Shown: piece by piece, positions 1 through 14,208 of the stretch
Numbering within the stretch: the stretch's first letter is position 1
Layout: the number at the start of each line of letters is the position of its first letter
NCBI GenBank assembly: GCA_964007475.1
Contig: OZ023275.1
Coordinates: 33,274,029-33,338,028 of the forward strand
DNA: 64,000 nt
Origin: Hybos culiciformis
Lineage: Eukaryota > Arthropoda > Insecta > Diptera > Hybotidae
Direction of reading: 5' to 3'
Position numbers and translations under genes: made by a program
Notes under the pieces: model-generated
What the model saw: only the letters and a program-made list of their open reading frames with translations
Database searches by the model: none
What the model was told of the DNA's origin: nothing

Positions 1-843
1 CCTTATCTTATATCTGGTAACTACATATATATTTTCAGATTTCTCAAGGATTCTGTGAAATTCGGTATATATAAAATTCCGAACTGCCATTACTGAGACG
101 AAATTCAATAAACTTTCTCTGTGTGGAAAAAATATTTGTGATATTTAAAACTTTTTAGAAAATATGAATCATACATTTTTTCAAGTATAACTTCATTTGT
201 ATGTGATATCAATTTCAAATTTTCATAAATATACAGAAATTGATAAGGGAAAACTTTATCTCTTTATAATTTATATATATAAATATACTTCTATATTGAG
301 ATAATTTTATTGTAAATATTTTATTTTTTGCTTGCGGGGCTTAAGGAATTTTTAGAGTTTGTGGAAATTTCTATATTTTTAAGAAATTTAAAAGATATTA
401 TAATAATCTTTATATCAATAAAATGTAAGTATGTTTAGCTCATTTTATGCTTATATTTTATGTATTGTGTATATAGAAATTAATACAGTTTATGCTTTGA
501 AATAAACTATGTTTATAAGTTAAAAATAAAATAAAAATAAAGATGTGATAAAATAAGAAAGTTAAACTTTTTCATAATTTTACCTTTTCTTAATGTTTTC
601 CTTTCGTTATAAGTAATGGAAACGGAATTGCAAGAATATTTTAATTTGACAATGACACTGTAAAATTATTGAGGTGAATTTGATTTGAAAAGAAATAATA
701 ACATAGTTTTCTATGTTTATAACTTGCTGAGCATTATGGAAGATAGAAAAACTCTGAATTCGGATTGAGAATATATATGTATTTAAAATATGGATTAAAA
801 AATGGGAGATTTGGAATTGATCACTATTTATAGGTGTGTATAT
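1..843. other. Non-coding AT-rich sequence at the left edge
   Basis: No open frame with codon structure, no splice-bounded exon and no RNA gene is recognisable here. The sequence is very AT-rich with many short poly-A and poly-T runs. It lies upstream of the stargazin-like gene and could hold part of that gene's 5' regulatory or untranslated region, but nothing shows this directly. Confidence 0.6.
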
Positions 844-1100
844 CGTCTGCTGAGAAATGAAACAACGTATGACATTTATACGTCATTATTTGACAATAGC
901 ACCATTGGATTCCTCGTACTCGATTTTATAAGTACAACTACTTTGCAATATTCTTAATGTTGATTAAAATGTGTTTTTTAGATGAAAATTGTACGCTACT
1001 TGATATTTTTTCATACGTTTTTTTTAATTTTCAAATCTTTATATTCAAATTACTCGAAACTGTACTTTTCATTATACGTTGTTTCATTTCTCAGCAGACG
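844..1100 (+). mobile_element. MITE copy 1 (inverted-repeat, non-autonomous)
   Basis: A 257-bp element starts CGTCTGCTGAGAAATGAAAC and ends with the exact reverse complement of that sequence, so the terminal inverted repeats are about 27 bp. A second copy in the same orientation lies at 55702-55961 and is more than 90% identical by eye. The only open frame inside (from 957) is AT-rich and unlike any transposase, so the element is non-autonomous. The flanks share only ATAT, so the target duplication has decayed here. The superfamily is better judged from copy 2. Confidence 0.85.
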
Positions 1101-4100
1101 ATATGGTACATGTCAGTTGACTATTATATCAAATTTATATATATTTCTACGTTCTACTTAAGAGTATATTACGTAAGTAATTTAGTTAACTTTTAATTTT
1201 CACTTGTCAGTGAATGGAATAAATTTAAAAACAACCATCCAGCTTTCAAAATTATGTAAAAGAAATGTATTCACATAATTTACGAAGATATTTTTCCTAA
1301 ATCGTTTCTTATCTTAAAATACAACCTTTTTGGTAGAAAGATATTGAATATTTCGTTACACACCTTGAAATAAAATGAATATGTATATGAAACAGCATCG
1401 TTAATTCAACATAAAATATTTACTATGCAATGTATCGTTTAAATGTTGCCACTTTATTAGAGTAAACAGAGTTCCAGGTACATAAAATATAAGACATAAA
1501 AAATTCTTGCAGCATAAATTATCAAGAACTGTGAACCCGAAAAAAAATTGTAATTTGCAATAAAAGAAATTGAAAAAGAGAAAAATAATGGATTAAGGAT
1601 TTCTATTTTAAATTTGCCTTAATTGTGTAAGCTTAGTATATAATGGCATTCAATATTTTTAATGCAGCTATTCAAAATAAACATTTCATAAGTTAAGAAT
1701 AAAGTTTGTCACTTTTTATTTTTTCTATGGAATCAAAATTTTATATATAGGTCAAATCGAACTAGTCCTTCCGTCAGTCCGTTCATATGTCCACGAAACC
1801 GTCTTAGATAAATATCAGGTAAAAAGGAGCCGATTTTAAAAAAATAAAGCCTAAATCAGAATTTTCAAAGCATTTTATCATTTTAATATATTTAAAACTT
1901 CATAAAAATTTAAATTTTAAATATATTCATATCAATACAGTTAAAAATCTATGTTTTCAATTAATGAACTGTAAATTTCAAATAAATTTATCTTAATATT
2001 GCACTTTGGGGACTGCAAAATTCATAAATGTGTCCCTATTCACTTTTTTGAAAATCTAAAGTAATCTTAATTTTTTTTTGTATGAAAAATTATGCACAAG
2101 GAACAGGATATTATATTTTCTGCAGGTCATGCGCTTTTTTCATCCTTTTTATAAATTTCCAAAGAGAGTCTATACAATTTTGTCCTTTTTTTAATTCTAG
2201 ATGGCAAAGAAATATAACATTAAATAAAATAAGAAAATTTGAAATTTAGAATAAAAAGAGTTTTTTTTTTTATGAAACGGAAATTATCTTTCAAAATATG
2301 GACAATAAGTTTTTCAAATAAAGGAAAAAAAACCAAAAAAATTTTTTTTTGAATAATTAATTAATTTAATAAGTAAATTAAAGAATATAAAATTGAATAT
2401 AAAATTAAATTAAAAGTTAAGAATTTTAAATCATTTGGGTACAATTGGAAATATATTATCGAATAAATGTAAGTGACAAGTATGTACAGTTATTTCAAAT
2501 ATTATTGAATAATAGCTTGCACAATAAACTTTACTTCAGAAAACTACATAGTCCATGTAGAAAGTAGAACAAAATATTAAAATTAAAATAATGGCTTAGC
2601 TTCATAATACTCCATTTTACAAATCGATATTATTCGGCGGCTCTTTACAAAAAAATAAAAAAATATCTAGTGTTTATCGTTTTAAGAGGTGAAGTTGTTA
2701 AGGTTGTTTTACTTTTAAACCTTTAATTTCCATGCAATTCACAGAGATTTAAAATGAAAACCTTAGGCTAAAAGTTTGAATTTTGAACCATTAAACGATC
2801 CTCGAAATTTCCTAAGCTTGCTATTTTCAGGACAGAATTTTAGGAGAGAGTTATCAGTTATGATGGAAAAAGTGTTAAAAAAACTTAAGATATTTCCCGA
2901 AAATGAATAAGAAAAATCGAACTTTGAGAAATTAAGAAATAGGACTCTGGCAAACAGAAATTTGTTTTAGGCCAAAATTGTTTGAAAATTTTAAAATATA
3001 CTATCAAAATTAACATAAAAGTAAGAAAGGGAAATCTATTAGAAGAGATAATCTTTCAGTTAAATATGTATATGTGTAATTAACATCAAAATATTTTTAA
3101 ACATCGGTTTATGCGGTATGTAATAATTGAGATATTTATACGTGTAGAATATCCAGCAACAAAATCTTTATACATCACACAATGTATTCTATATTTAGTT
3201 AAAGCAAAGGAAAAACATTTTTTTCTATATCCTTTGGTGTGAAAATTCCAATTTTTTTTTTCCACAAGATAAATATTTTATTATCATTTTCCTTTTAAGT
3301 TAAATGTCAGTTGATTGCTAACTTTGGTCGTGTTATCATCATTTGAAAATTTCTTCTTCGATAAGTTAAATATTTTTAATGCAAACAAATTTTGAATAAA
3401 ACACAAAATTAAATAAAAAATATGATAAAGTTTTATATTAAAAAATAAGTTTTCACATAAAAATATTAACAACGTTTTTTTTTTTAATTAATTCCGCCAC
3501 CTTGTCTACAGAACTAACTTAATTGAAACCGGTACTGCAGAAATTAACAATACCATCATTGTGAACAAAATTAAAAATTACCACCAATTTTCAAATTTTT
3601 AGTTTTTAAGCGATTCTAAATAGTTGTTAAGCTTGAAAACAAAATTAAGTATTCAATATAAATGAAAATAAATTTTAAATTAAACCTAATAAATAATTAA
3701 TGTCTAATTCTTCAATTTTTGTATGAAATTTTCTTAGAATATTAAAAAGAAATTGTCCAAATTTTGAAATCAATCCTAAAACAATACACATTATAGAAAA
3801 CTTCAAAAATAATCAAATAAAAATTAAAATACTTATAATACTTATTATACTTGTAGCATTATTTATATATATATATATGTAATTTAAATTATTTTAATGA
3901 TCTACGTATGTAAGTATTATTATATTAGCATGTTTGAAAAATAATCAAATTTGGATTGCATATATTTTTATATTTCAACAAGTATATTAGTTACTATGTA
4001 TAATTAAATAAAATACATAAAATAATATATTATATTTTATATTCCTATCAAAATACACATAAATATTTTTGTACTTAGATATATAATAATGGACAATGAG

Positions 4101-4649
4101 GATATGCATAATCAAATTAAGAAATTATGTTATCCTTAAAGCGATGAAAAATAAATCCACTGCATTTAATTTTTAAATTTTGTTTAAGAAAAAAGTTTAT
4201 TTCCTAAATTTTCGGTTATAGAGAAAAGCTTAACAACTATATTTATTTCCAGTACTGAAATAGTATCAGTTATTATCATTTCAATATTAAAAGTCACTGT
4301 CACTGTTCATACGACAGTAATGACTACAAGGTAAAATTTATATAAATTTTACAAGAATTAACTTTTATTCTCCATTATTCGGATCTCATTTCGCAAACAA
4401 ATATTTTGTCAATCACCCAATAAAATGATTAATAAAAATATATTAATCAAATGACTTTTCAATGACAGTTGTTTTATATCCAAAATAATTTACTTTCTCT
4501 ATACACTAAAATAGTTTGAAAACATAAATACGAATTTAAAGAAAAAGACTGTTAAATTGAAAAAAAAAAACACACACACAACATATAAAAAAAATTACAC
4601 CAATTAATTACAAAAAAATAAGTTAACAAATAAAAGACTGAATAATAAA
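1101..4649. other. Non-coding interval upstream of the stargazin-like gene
   Basis: About 3.5 kb without a supportable exon. It holds homopolymer runs, a short (AT)n run near 3866-3878 and a CA-rich stretch close to 4570. Around 1757-1790 there is a slightly GC-richer segment with repeated TCCGTC/TCAGTCCG-like words that could be a worn repeat. The last ~100 bp before the ATG are A-rich and are the likely 5' UTR. Confidence 0.55.
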
Positions 4650-7600
4650 ATGAGAGATTATCCAAATTTTCCAAATGTTTTCCGTGTTGGTTCAACTTCA
4701 AGTATTCAAATGCTTGGTCAACCAATTACAACACCAATAATTTCAAATTTACCATTATTACCGAACCATCAGATTTACTTGAATAACAATAGCACAACAA
4801 ATAGCACTTCAAGAAATGTTAATTTTAACGAATTTAATAATGATAATAATAATCATCATCATCAACGTATGCAGCATATAGACATCATATCTGGTAGTAA
4901 TAATAATTTTCAAGGGAGTACAAGCAATTTATATAGTAACAATAGTTTCAATGGAACAATAAATTATAATAATAATAATAATAATAATAATCTTAATAAT
5001 AGTAAATTTCCTCCTCCACCTGCTAACAGTAGAAATCATCGTAGTGGTAGTAGCCAAGGGAATGATTTGAATAATAGTATAAATTCATTAAATGAAATAT
5101 TATCACCAACAGCAAATAAAATGAAGCAAATTTTACCTCAGGATAGAAGAAAGACAACGAGAACATCAACAGTATCAAAGAAATGCCATGAAAGTGAAGA
5201 AATCACATCATTTAACAAAGAAAATGGTAAATTATTATTTAGTGATGGAGAGAAAAATGGTTATTTTTTATGGATAATGACACCTGTGGCTGCTAGGTAA
5301 ATATTTACAAAGATTAGAATAATGTTTAAAAGAAAATATTTTTATAACATTTCTTCCACATTATGTAAATATTCTACACATATGTACATATTGCAGTATT
5401 TTTTGGTCAAAGCCCTTTTTATCCAAGTTAAGAAAAAATTACAATGGATTTCCTTTTTCATATAATGACCCTTTTGGTTCTAAGTAAAGAGCTCTTTAAA
5501 AATAAGATGATCCTGTAGCAATAAAGTTTTTTCAAGTCACATTAAATGAAATATATTGTTTTGGCTTTTTCAGTGAGTTATTTACATTAGTTCATTTTTC
5601 AGTTGTTTCGCTGAATTTTTATGATAATTTTATGAAATGCTTTTAGTTCTAAAGCTCAATTTAAATTACTGAGAAAACTATAAAAATGTTGAAAATATTC
5701 GTTTGTGACTTTTGTGTGAGAATAGTTTTATTTAATGTAAGGTTCATATTACAAAAGGGACACGCTTAATTAAAGACTTTTTTAGTTGTGGATTTTCTTG
5801 TTAAAAAAGATAATTATTTTTTTAATTTTAATCTAAGCATAATATAAGCTTAATTATATCAAAAACTTATTACAAAGAATTTCAATTCGAAAAATTGGTT
5901 TTTAAGTGTATTTTACATTGAAATGATGTTAATATTATTGTTGAAGTTTTGTTCTTGAAAAACGTGTGATAAATATTTTTTTATTCATATTTTAATTCCA
6001 CTTTAGATAGATTAAAAAAAAAAAAAACTTTGTGTTTTTCTTAAGTAAACGTGATAAATTTTTTGAAGCTTGTTACAATTTTGTAAAAAATAAAAATAAA
6101 ATAAAAATGAAAAAATAATTCTGAAGAAAAAGTTTAAAAAATTATTATACGTACATTACACATACTATAAACATATTTTTTAAGGTATTTATACAAAATT
6201 ATTATTTTTTATTAGTTTTTTTTTTTCTCTTTTAATTGAGAATAAGATAAAGGGTGTACATAGGTAAAGGGTTGATTCTAAATAAAACTTTTTTGTGGGA
6301 ATGAACCCGCACTTGAGGTTATTTTTCAGGAGTATCAAACCAAGAAAGATACTCATGAAAATGTAACTATTGAGAAAAAAGAAACTTTTTAATTCTAAAA
6401 AAGTGTTTTTCCAATCAATAAATTTCTTAGCAAATTAATACAAATAAATTTTATTCTCCTCAATAAGTTTTCACCTTATAAAAAAAAAAAAAAATTGTTT
6501 TCCTATAATTCAAAGTTTTTCACATTCACAAATTTACATTTTTTAACTCAATTGTGAAAAGTTTGTTGATATTTTTTTAAAGCATTTTCTATTTCCTTTT
6601 TTTTTTTTTCCTCCTTTTATTTTTGTACATTGCAGCAGACATAATTTTTCATTGTAATTATTTCCTCGATTCAATAATAAAATTTATCGGGAAACTTTTT
6701 TTTCCTATTGAATTATTTCTTCTTTTTTTTTTTTTGCAAAAGATTACAAAATACAAATCAAGTGAAATAAAAATAAAGCATTTTTTTTACTTCAATAAAA
6801 AATAAATTAAGATGAATAAAATAAAGAAATAGTTAGAGTAGAAATTTACTATATAAAATATAATTCCTTGATCGGAACTTTTACTATATAAAGAAAAAAT
6901 TTTGCGTAAATAAGTTTTTGAAAGCATATAATATGTATCTAAAATTATTTTGTATAACAAATAGATAATATTTTTCTAGTTTATCATTGGCAGTAGTTAT
7001 TGCTGCCTTGGCTGGGCCACAATGGTTATTCACTGAAGAAAAACTACCAAATCCATTATACAATGGTACAACAACATTTCGATCAAATGATAATGGTGCT
7101 TTTGTTACAAAATATACAAAATCGAGCTTATGGATATTGTGTTCAGCAATGCAAGGTAAATTTGTTGTTTTCAATAGATATTTAAGTTCCGAATTTGACA
7201 AGAGAAAATTTGAAGCGTTGAAATGAGAGAACACTTAAGACTTAAATTCAAACCCAGTTAAAACATTTGCCATAACAATTACAGAGAGTGCTATAAGAAA
7301 GCACAGACCTAGCATTCACCTATTTTCAGATTTATCTAACTTTACACTTCTTCACCAAAAAAAAAAAAATAGTCGTTTCATATTATATTTATGAGTTGAA
7401 TTTAAAAATATGACGAATAAATTATTTCATTTTATGTATAAAATTCTTTAAAAATCCTGTTACTTAATAATCGCACTAAGCCATAAATCTATAAATCTAT
7501 ATATTATATATCATAATAAACTCTAAGTAGGTTACACAACAAAATATATTTTCAAACAAAATAATCTGTCATCATTATGAGTTCATCTCTAAGTCAAAAA

Positions 7601-10600
7601 AAAAAAATAATAATAACCATCACCTGGATGAATTTAAATTTGTAAGAGCAGCAGAAAATATTACAAATATTGAAATTAATAATTTATAATATCGATCAGA
7701 AAAAAGTAAAAACAATTTTTTAAATAAAATTTATATAAAATTGAAAATTTTATTATTTCCATTAACTAATTTAATTTTTTTTTGAAAGGTAGTAGAAAAA
7801 TATTTTAAATTGAATCAATTAAAAGAAATTGCGGAAATTTTGAAAAGGAAAATTAAATTGAATCAAAGAAATAAAAATTAAGGCAAAAAAGAGTTCCTTT
7901 TCCATATTGACTTCTCGCAATAGGATACAAACTGCATCCTTTTTTTTTATTTTTACTTTTTTTTTTAAGAGGAATATAAAAATAATATACAATCATCAGA
8001 TAATCTTCAGAAAATAGTAGTGGTGATGTTACAAATCAATCTTGTGTTATGATTAATCTACACTTTACTTTCCTTATTAAACAATAAGTTAGGTACAGTC
8101 CAAAAAGCTATTATAAAACGATTTTTGTCAGTCAGGAAAAGAAATAATTTTCTTTCTTAGTGATAGATAGTTCATTATAAAATATAGGCCAAAGGGTTGC
8201 TGAAATAATCATTGATACAACTTAAATATTATATATATCATATATTTTATATATTTTATACTCGTATTTGAATCTGCCCTTGGTAACTATTTTATTCGTA
8301 TATTTACAAAATTAAATAAATTTCTTGATAATAACAAATAAAATCATACAAAATATTTTCGCAACATAGGAGTCCAATCATATAATTGTTCAAAAATTGA
8401 TTATTTTCCCAATGAGGAATATCGTGCTGATCCAATTGATTCAACGCTAGCTATCCCTTGTAAGTATATGAATTTTAATAATAATAAAATTTATTCAATT
8501 TATTTTTTTTAATGTCATAGTTTTAATTCAAAGATTCGCAAAGCCGTATTCATTAGGTTCAGGTTTTAAACTCTACTTGGTTCGACTTTGTGATGTCCAC
8601 TGTGCACTATACAATCGTCAAATGACAGTATCATTCCGCATTCATTATTTAGAAAATATAAAAGAAAAACAAGTATAACTCATTAATATATAAGTTTAAC
8701 ACAGTATTATCATAAAACTTAATTACCCTCATCAAGGCGGCAAATAAAATTTATTTAATTTAAGTAAGTTCAACAAATTTTTTAATTTGGAAATAAAAAA
8801 ATTTTATGCAGCAAACGGATAATTATAACTATTACTGAAAAGTTAATCACGCACCTAAATTATTCATTATTCAATCTTTTAGAAAAAAAACTTTAGTTAT
8901 AAGGACTAAACAAAGGTAAAACACAAATTTGTGTCCATTATCGACAAATAAAATAAAACATAAATTTCTTTGTACTTTGCTGAACCTAAAAATTTCTCAA
9001 ATAAATAAACAGATAGAAAAAAAAAATCACATAATATGATAAGAAAATAAAAAACAAATCAATTAGATTTCCTGCTTTAGGGAATAATCATAATTTTATA
9101 TAGCTTCTTGTTTTTTTGTTTTTTTTTTTGTATTTTATAAGTGAGAAAAATAATAAATAAATATTAAAAAACATAAAAATGGACGTGGGCAAAAAAAAAA
9201 AAAAACAAATATAATTTAAAGACAATTTATTTATTTTCTTTATTTCGATTATAAATGTCTTTTGTAGATGATAAGATTATTATTAAACTATTTACCTTTA
9301 TGAGTTTTTATTTTATTATATATAAATGTTTTTAAGGTTTATTTCTACTTTGTTTGATATTTTATTTGTTTAGAAAATTATATGGATAATAATGCACATT
9401 GAAGCCAATATTATATGTTGTATATATACCTTGTCAAGAAGATAAATAGTACAAGGTTATTTTATTTATAATATACCTAATGCATTGTACATATAATTAA
9501 ATATAGGTACTATACGTACTTCAAAGTGCATTATTATTTAATAAAAAAAATACACAAGCAATTGCATTAATTAAATTCTGTTAAATTCCGAAAAGAATAT
9601 ATAAGAAGAAATAATTTCCTAAGTATTCTACAATGAAAGTTTCGAATACAAAATTTAACATTATAAGACTTTAAACATAAACATTCTATAATAATGATAT
9701 AATGTTTTGATTGCTTGGACTTGGTAGAATTTACTTAATTAGCCATTTTATTTTTTTTATTTTATTTTTTAAAGATTTTATTTTGTAAAAATAATATTGC
9801 TGCATTATTTTCATAAATAAAAATTGATAAATTACATTGAATTATATGCCAAATCATATAAATTTATATAAATTTAATTTTCTTAATAAACTAAATCATT
9901 ATGCGATAAAATTTTTATTATATTTTTAAAGATTCTAGTAAAATGTATAATCTATAAAAAAAAAAGTTTTTTTTTTTTAATCCCTTGGGCACTATGAAAA
10001 TCATGTTTTAACTTACAAAAATTATGTTAAAACATAAAAGTGCTATAGTGTTTTTTTTTTTAAATTGGGGAAAAAAAATTTATTATTTTAAAATCACTGA
10101 AATGAATCATTTTCTTTTTTTTTTCTTTTTTAATGAAAGAGTTAAATTATGCTAAATGCTCTTAATAAGTAATCCCATGTGAACATAAATATTTATAATT
10201 TTCTGAACTCTTTAGTAAATTAAGCCGAATCATTTCAATAAAAAAAAAAATTTAAATATCGAATAAACTAGAGACTTTATGTATTCTTACTATAATTTAA
10301 ATTTTTTAAATATATTTTTATTTTTATTTTAATTTTCGACAAATTATATAGTTCTTATTTAGTTCTCATTTTAGTTATTTAGAATTTGGAAGTTTTACAA
10401 TTTTTCGCTAATAATAAAATATATAATTGGAATACTTAAATTGATAAAAAAACTGTGAATTATTGAATTAATAAAAAAAAAAATTGAGGAAAAAATTAAG
10501 TCTTCAAAATTCATTTCTAAACATCAAAAAAAATTCCTTTCTATAATCTAAAAAATTAGCTTATTTCGAATTAAGTTTTATTTTTATAGGTATAGAAAAA

Positions 10601-13589
10601 TGTTTATAGGAAAAACTATTTTCGTAAAATATTTTAATTGCATTTTTAAATGTCTGTACCTATATGTGATACATATGAGATGTAAAAAAAAATGTATGTA
10701 TTATGAAATATGATTTTATATAAAATAGAAAAATTAAAAAGGGTTCTCTGAACATAAGTTTTTTATGTAGAATTTACATATATACGTTTAACTTTATGAG
10801 ACTTAAATTAAGATGCTGAAAGATTTATAGATAAAAAGATTTCAAATTTTTTGAAAACAAAACAGTGATATTCATAATCAATTAAAATTTCTTTTTTTAA
10901 CCCATTATGTCAGATGTTTTTGAATAAAAATTTTTAAAACAAAAAACTTCTCATGGGTATTAGTTCTATCGGGAAAGCCAATTTTGCTGTACTCTTAACC
11001 ATTTAATATGAATCGAATAAAATAAAATAAATCGAAAAAAAAAACATAATTTATGAAAAGGAATATGTTCCAATAGCTAGATATCTTTACATTAATTTAT
11101 ACGTCATTATTGAAACAAATCGACCATATTTTTCTAATTTTGTCCAGTTGAATAGTCAATAATAATAATCATAATCGATCCTTATATGAATGAATTAATT
11201 GGCAGACAAATTCAAGAGTAAAATGTGTGAAATTTTTGGAAATTATTAATGAATATCCGCTTTTCCACAAGAGTAGTTTTATAATTTGAGTTTTCTCCAT
11301 GTCACATACAAAAATAATATGGGAAAATGTTTTGTTTATCAAAAATATGATTTTAAATAATGAAGTGAAACCTTATTTTATTGAATAAATCCCTACTTCT
11401 TGTAAAGCTATACAAATATGATTAGTGCATAAGAACTAGCGGCATTCAAAATTAACTAAAATTTAATTACTAGTAAGAGTTTAGGAAAATATTTCCAATG
11501 AAAACTTACAACGTGAGCAAGAATATTTTCTTGTAGAAAAATTATAATGAAAAGGCCGTAATACTTAATTTTGCTTGAGATCTTGTAAACATGTATATGA
11601 TTTAAGATTCACAATTTTACAGGTATAAAAATTTATGAGTTTTATTTACATAAGATTAGAATTTATAAATAATTAAAAATATATATTCTTTATTTTTACA
11701 GATACAATAACGAAATCAAGTCCGTTTTTTATTGCTTCTGGATTATTTTTACTTTTAAGTTTCATCATATTTTTGATTCCAACAATATCACATCAGAATA
11801 ATTTATATTATTTTTCAGCAGGAATTCTATTTGTTGTATCAGGTTGATTAATAAAATATGATTCTATTCAAACTTGCACATTTTAATATTTGCTTTTTTT
11901 TTAGGACTCATAATGTTAATCGGTTTAATTGTTTATATATCCATATTTAAGGCTGAAATTGGTTCAAAATTACGTCCGAAATCGTCACTACAACCGCCTT
12001 TGTTCAAATTCACCTACGGTCAAAGCTTTTTTCTGTATGTATTCGGTTTTATATCCACCGAATTTGTGGGAGTTTTAAATATATTTTTATACATAAGCTT
12101 ACAACAAATTGGTTACAACAAAGTAGGTAGAATGATTAGTTTTATTATAAAAATTAAAAATAATTAACGATTATAAATTGTTTTCCAGGATAAAGTTTCT
12201 TGTCTACCATTCATGATATCCGATACAGATAATGAAGAAAATAATCGTAAAAACTCAAATGGATTCTTTTGCAAAAAACATTTGATACCAACAAATTTAT
12301 TTTTTGAAAATGATTTGAATAGAAGGTAAATTAATTTTTCTCTAAGAAATTTTTCGAGCATAACTTAGGTGTTTGAAAAATTGTTCTTTAAAAATATAAG
12401 CAAAAATTGTTCGTGTAGTTTTTGCATGTTAGTAGCTTACTATATCATTTTTAGGTATTATCTCCCAAAAACCGATAAATGTAATTTGCATTCACAAAAT
12501 TTGGCAAAAAGTCTAAATGAACTTTATACTGAACCAGCACCAACATTTTCTGTGCGGAATTATCAACAAGAATTTCCATTAACCCGAAGTGTGTCCACAA
12601 CAACTGAAATATTTTCGAACAGTACGAATCAAAGTACTCTCGAGAAAAATAATAAAAAAAATCAAACTAACAGTACTTCTAAGGACAATTTACAAGACAT
12701 TTGCGGTTTATCATCAGAAATTTCAAGAGGAATTCGTAAAACTAAAGATGATTTATTTAATGAGTTTTGTAAGCGTGCTGGCGTCCGACCGAAACCTAAA
12801 AATATCTATTACATTGAAAATGATGACGACGAATGTAAGGGAGACAAAAGTGTATACATTATAGACCACTATGCAAAACTAGCTAGACGAAACTCTTTCG
12901 TAGAGCCTCAGAACAAGCAAACTTCAAATATGTTATTCAAAGGAATTCAACAACAACAAGATAAAATTTATCCAAAAAGTTTATTTGATTTGAACCGGAT
13001 TGAAGCTGAAGCATGGAAAAATTATTCCAGTCAATATTTTGATACAGGAAATTCGAAGACTAACTTAGATGATTCAAATGTTTATCAAACTCGAACATTG
13101 CCTCGATGTTTTTTGAAAAGAAATTTTGATTCACATGAAAGTTTATGTAATCCAAGATTCTCTTTAGGTTCAAAAGAAGCTATAATGCTCTCAGAGCATA
13201 ATTTAAATAGATCTTGTGAAAATATCAGTTTCATTCCAATTTCAACATGTCCAAAAAAATTTACCAACACATTAGAAGTGCAATGGCCAAGTGCAATCCC
13301 TGCTTCACCTTCAAATTTTTCGATGCGAAATGTTAGAATTAATAACGCTGTGGAAAGTCAACAACATATTCCAGTAAATCGAAAGATTTCTGGAGAAAAC
13401 CGTCGAACAGCAGATGGAGTTCCAAAAAAATTTCAACGTGGCTATGCATTGGATGATAGGAGATCACATGGCTTCGATAGCTTCGATTTAGATAAAATTG
13501 AAAGAGAACGTAGGCAGTCACATGCAAGTTTATTCGGAGAAAATGATGCTGGCACTTGCTACGATTTAATTAATGGTACTGCGGTTTAA
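4650..13589 (+). CDS. stg1: Stargazin-like protein (TARP / calcium-channel gamma subunit-like)
   Basis: Exons are 4650-5296, 6980-7155, 8370-8459, 11702-11842, 11905-12122, 12189-12325 and 12455-13589. All introns are GT-AG, phases match, and the total is 847 aa. Residues 1-200 are low complexity, with an Asn run, a His run and PPPP. Next come TM1 (about 205-228), an extracellular loop with WLFTEEKLPNP and the claudin/gamma motif SSLWILC followed by a second Cys (NC), TM2 and TM3 (about 312-370) and TM4 (about 392-415). About 430 polar residues follow, presumably cytosolic. The protein ends NGTAV, a T-x-V class I PDZ ligand like the TTPV end of vertebrate stargazin. The family traffics and modulates ionotropic glutamate receptors. 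The loop closely matches what I recall of Drosophila Stg1, so the assignment is strong. The start codon has an AAAATG context. The exact N-terminus is less certain because of low complexity. Confidence 0.9.
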
Positions 13590-14208
13590 GTTTTGCTAAA
13601 TTTTAAATATAAAATATTTTTAGTCAATTAAATAGTTATGTATTTAAAAAATATATTTGATAATTTAGTACTTGACATATTTATATAAACCTTAACTTGA
13701 ATTGTACCAAAATATCTTATATTATTTTTATTTTATATTAGTTTCAATTTTAGATGTTAATTTTATTATAATAAGCAAAGTATTTGTAATTATAATTTAA
13801 ATAATTAACTATGTGAAGATAAATTTTTGATTTCCTCCACGCTTTGAAAAAGGGACTCCTCGCCATCATGAATCTCTCTTGCGTAAACATTATTCTAAAT
13901 TAGTCCTTGTGTTTTTCGGTATCAAAAGTTAGTATTCAACTAGAATTTATAGAAATAAGTTTATTACTAAGATTTTCAAATTTTATTTATCGTATTGTAT
14001 TTCTAACATTTTGATTTAATTAGTCTCTTGTTCTTTGTAATATTAATTTTTACTTAATTAAACATTTAAATTTTTATGTAAATGCAACTAAATAATAAAA
14101 ATTCTTATGATGAGAATGAAAATAACTTAAAATTATATTATAATGTTACAGGAATTGTAGAATACTTAAATTAGCTAGCTATAATAGAAAATTGTTGGAA
14201 AAATATTT
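13590..14208. other. Convergent 3' interval between the stargazin-like gene and the OFD1-like gene
   Basis: These 619 bp lie between two stop codons facing each other, so both 3' UTRs must lie in or overlap it. No clean AATAAA stands out close to the stargazin stop, although A/T-rich variants are frequent. No other gene is seen. Confidence 0.6.

Noticed and set aside
957..1196. 79-codon plus-strand open frame
   Set aside because: It lies mostly within MITE copy 1, is rich in Phe/Ile/Tyr from A+T bias, and the matching frame in copy 2 is broken.
1757..1840. TCCGTC-like words as a defined transposon end
   Set aside because: Too short and diverged to assign; no terminal repeats or duplications found.
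6884..7234. Minus-strand open frame of 116 codons
   Set aside because: It is the antisense shadow of stargazin-like exon 2, whose sense frame has the conserved WLFTEE and SSLWILC motifs and proper splice sites.
12589..13527. Short frames on both strands
   Set aside because: All overlap the large last exon of the stargazin-like gene in other frames and show no domain or splice support.
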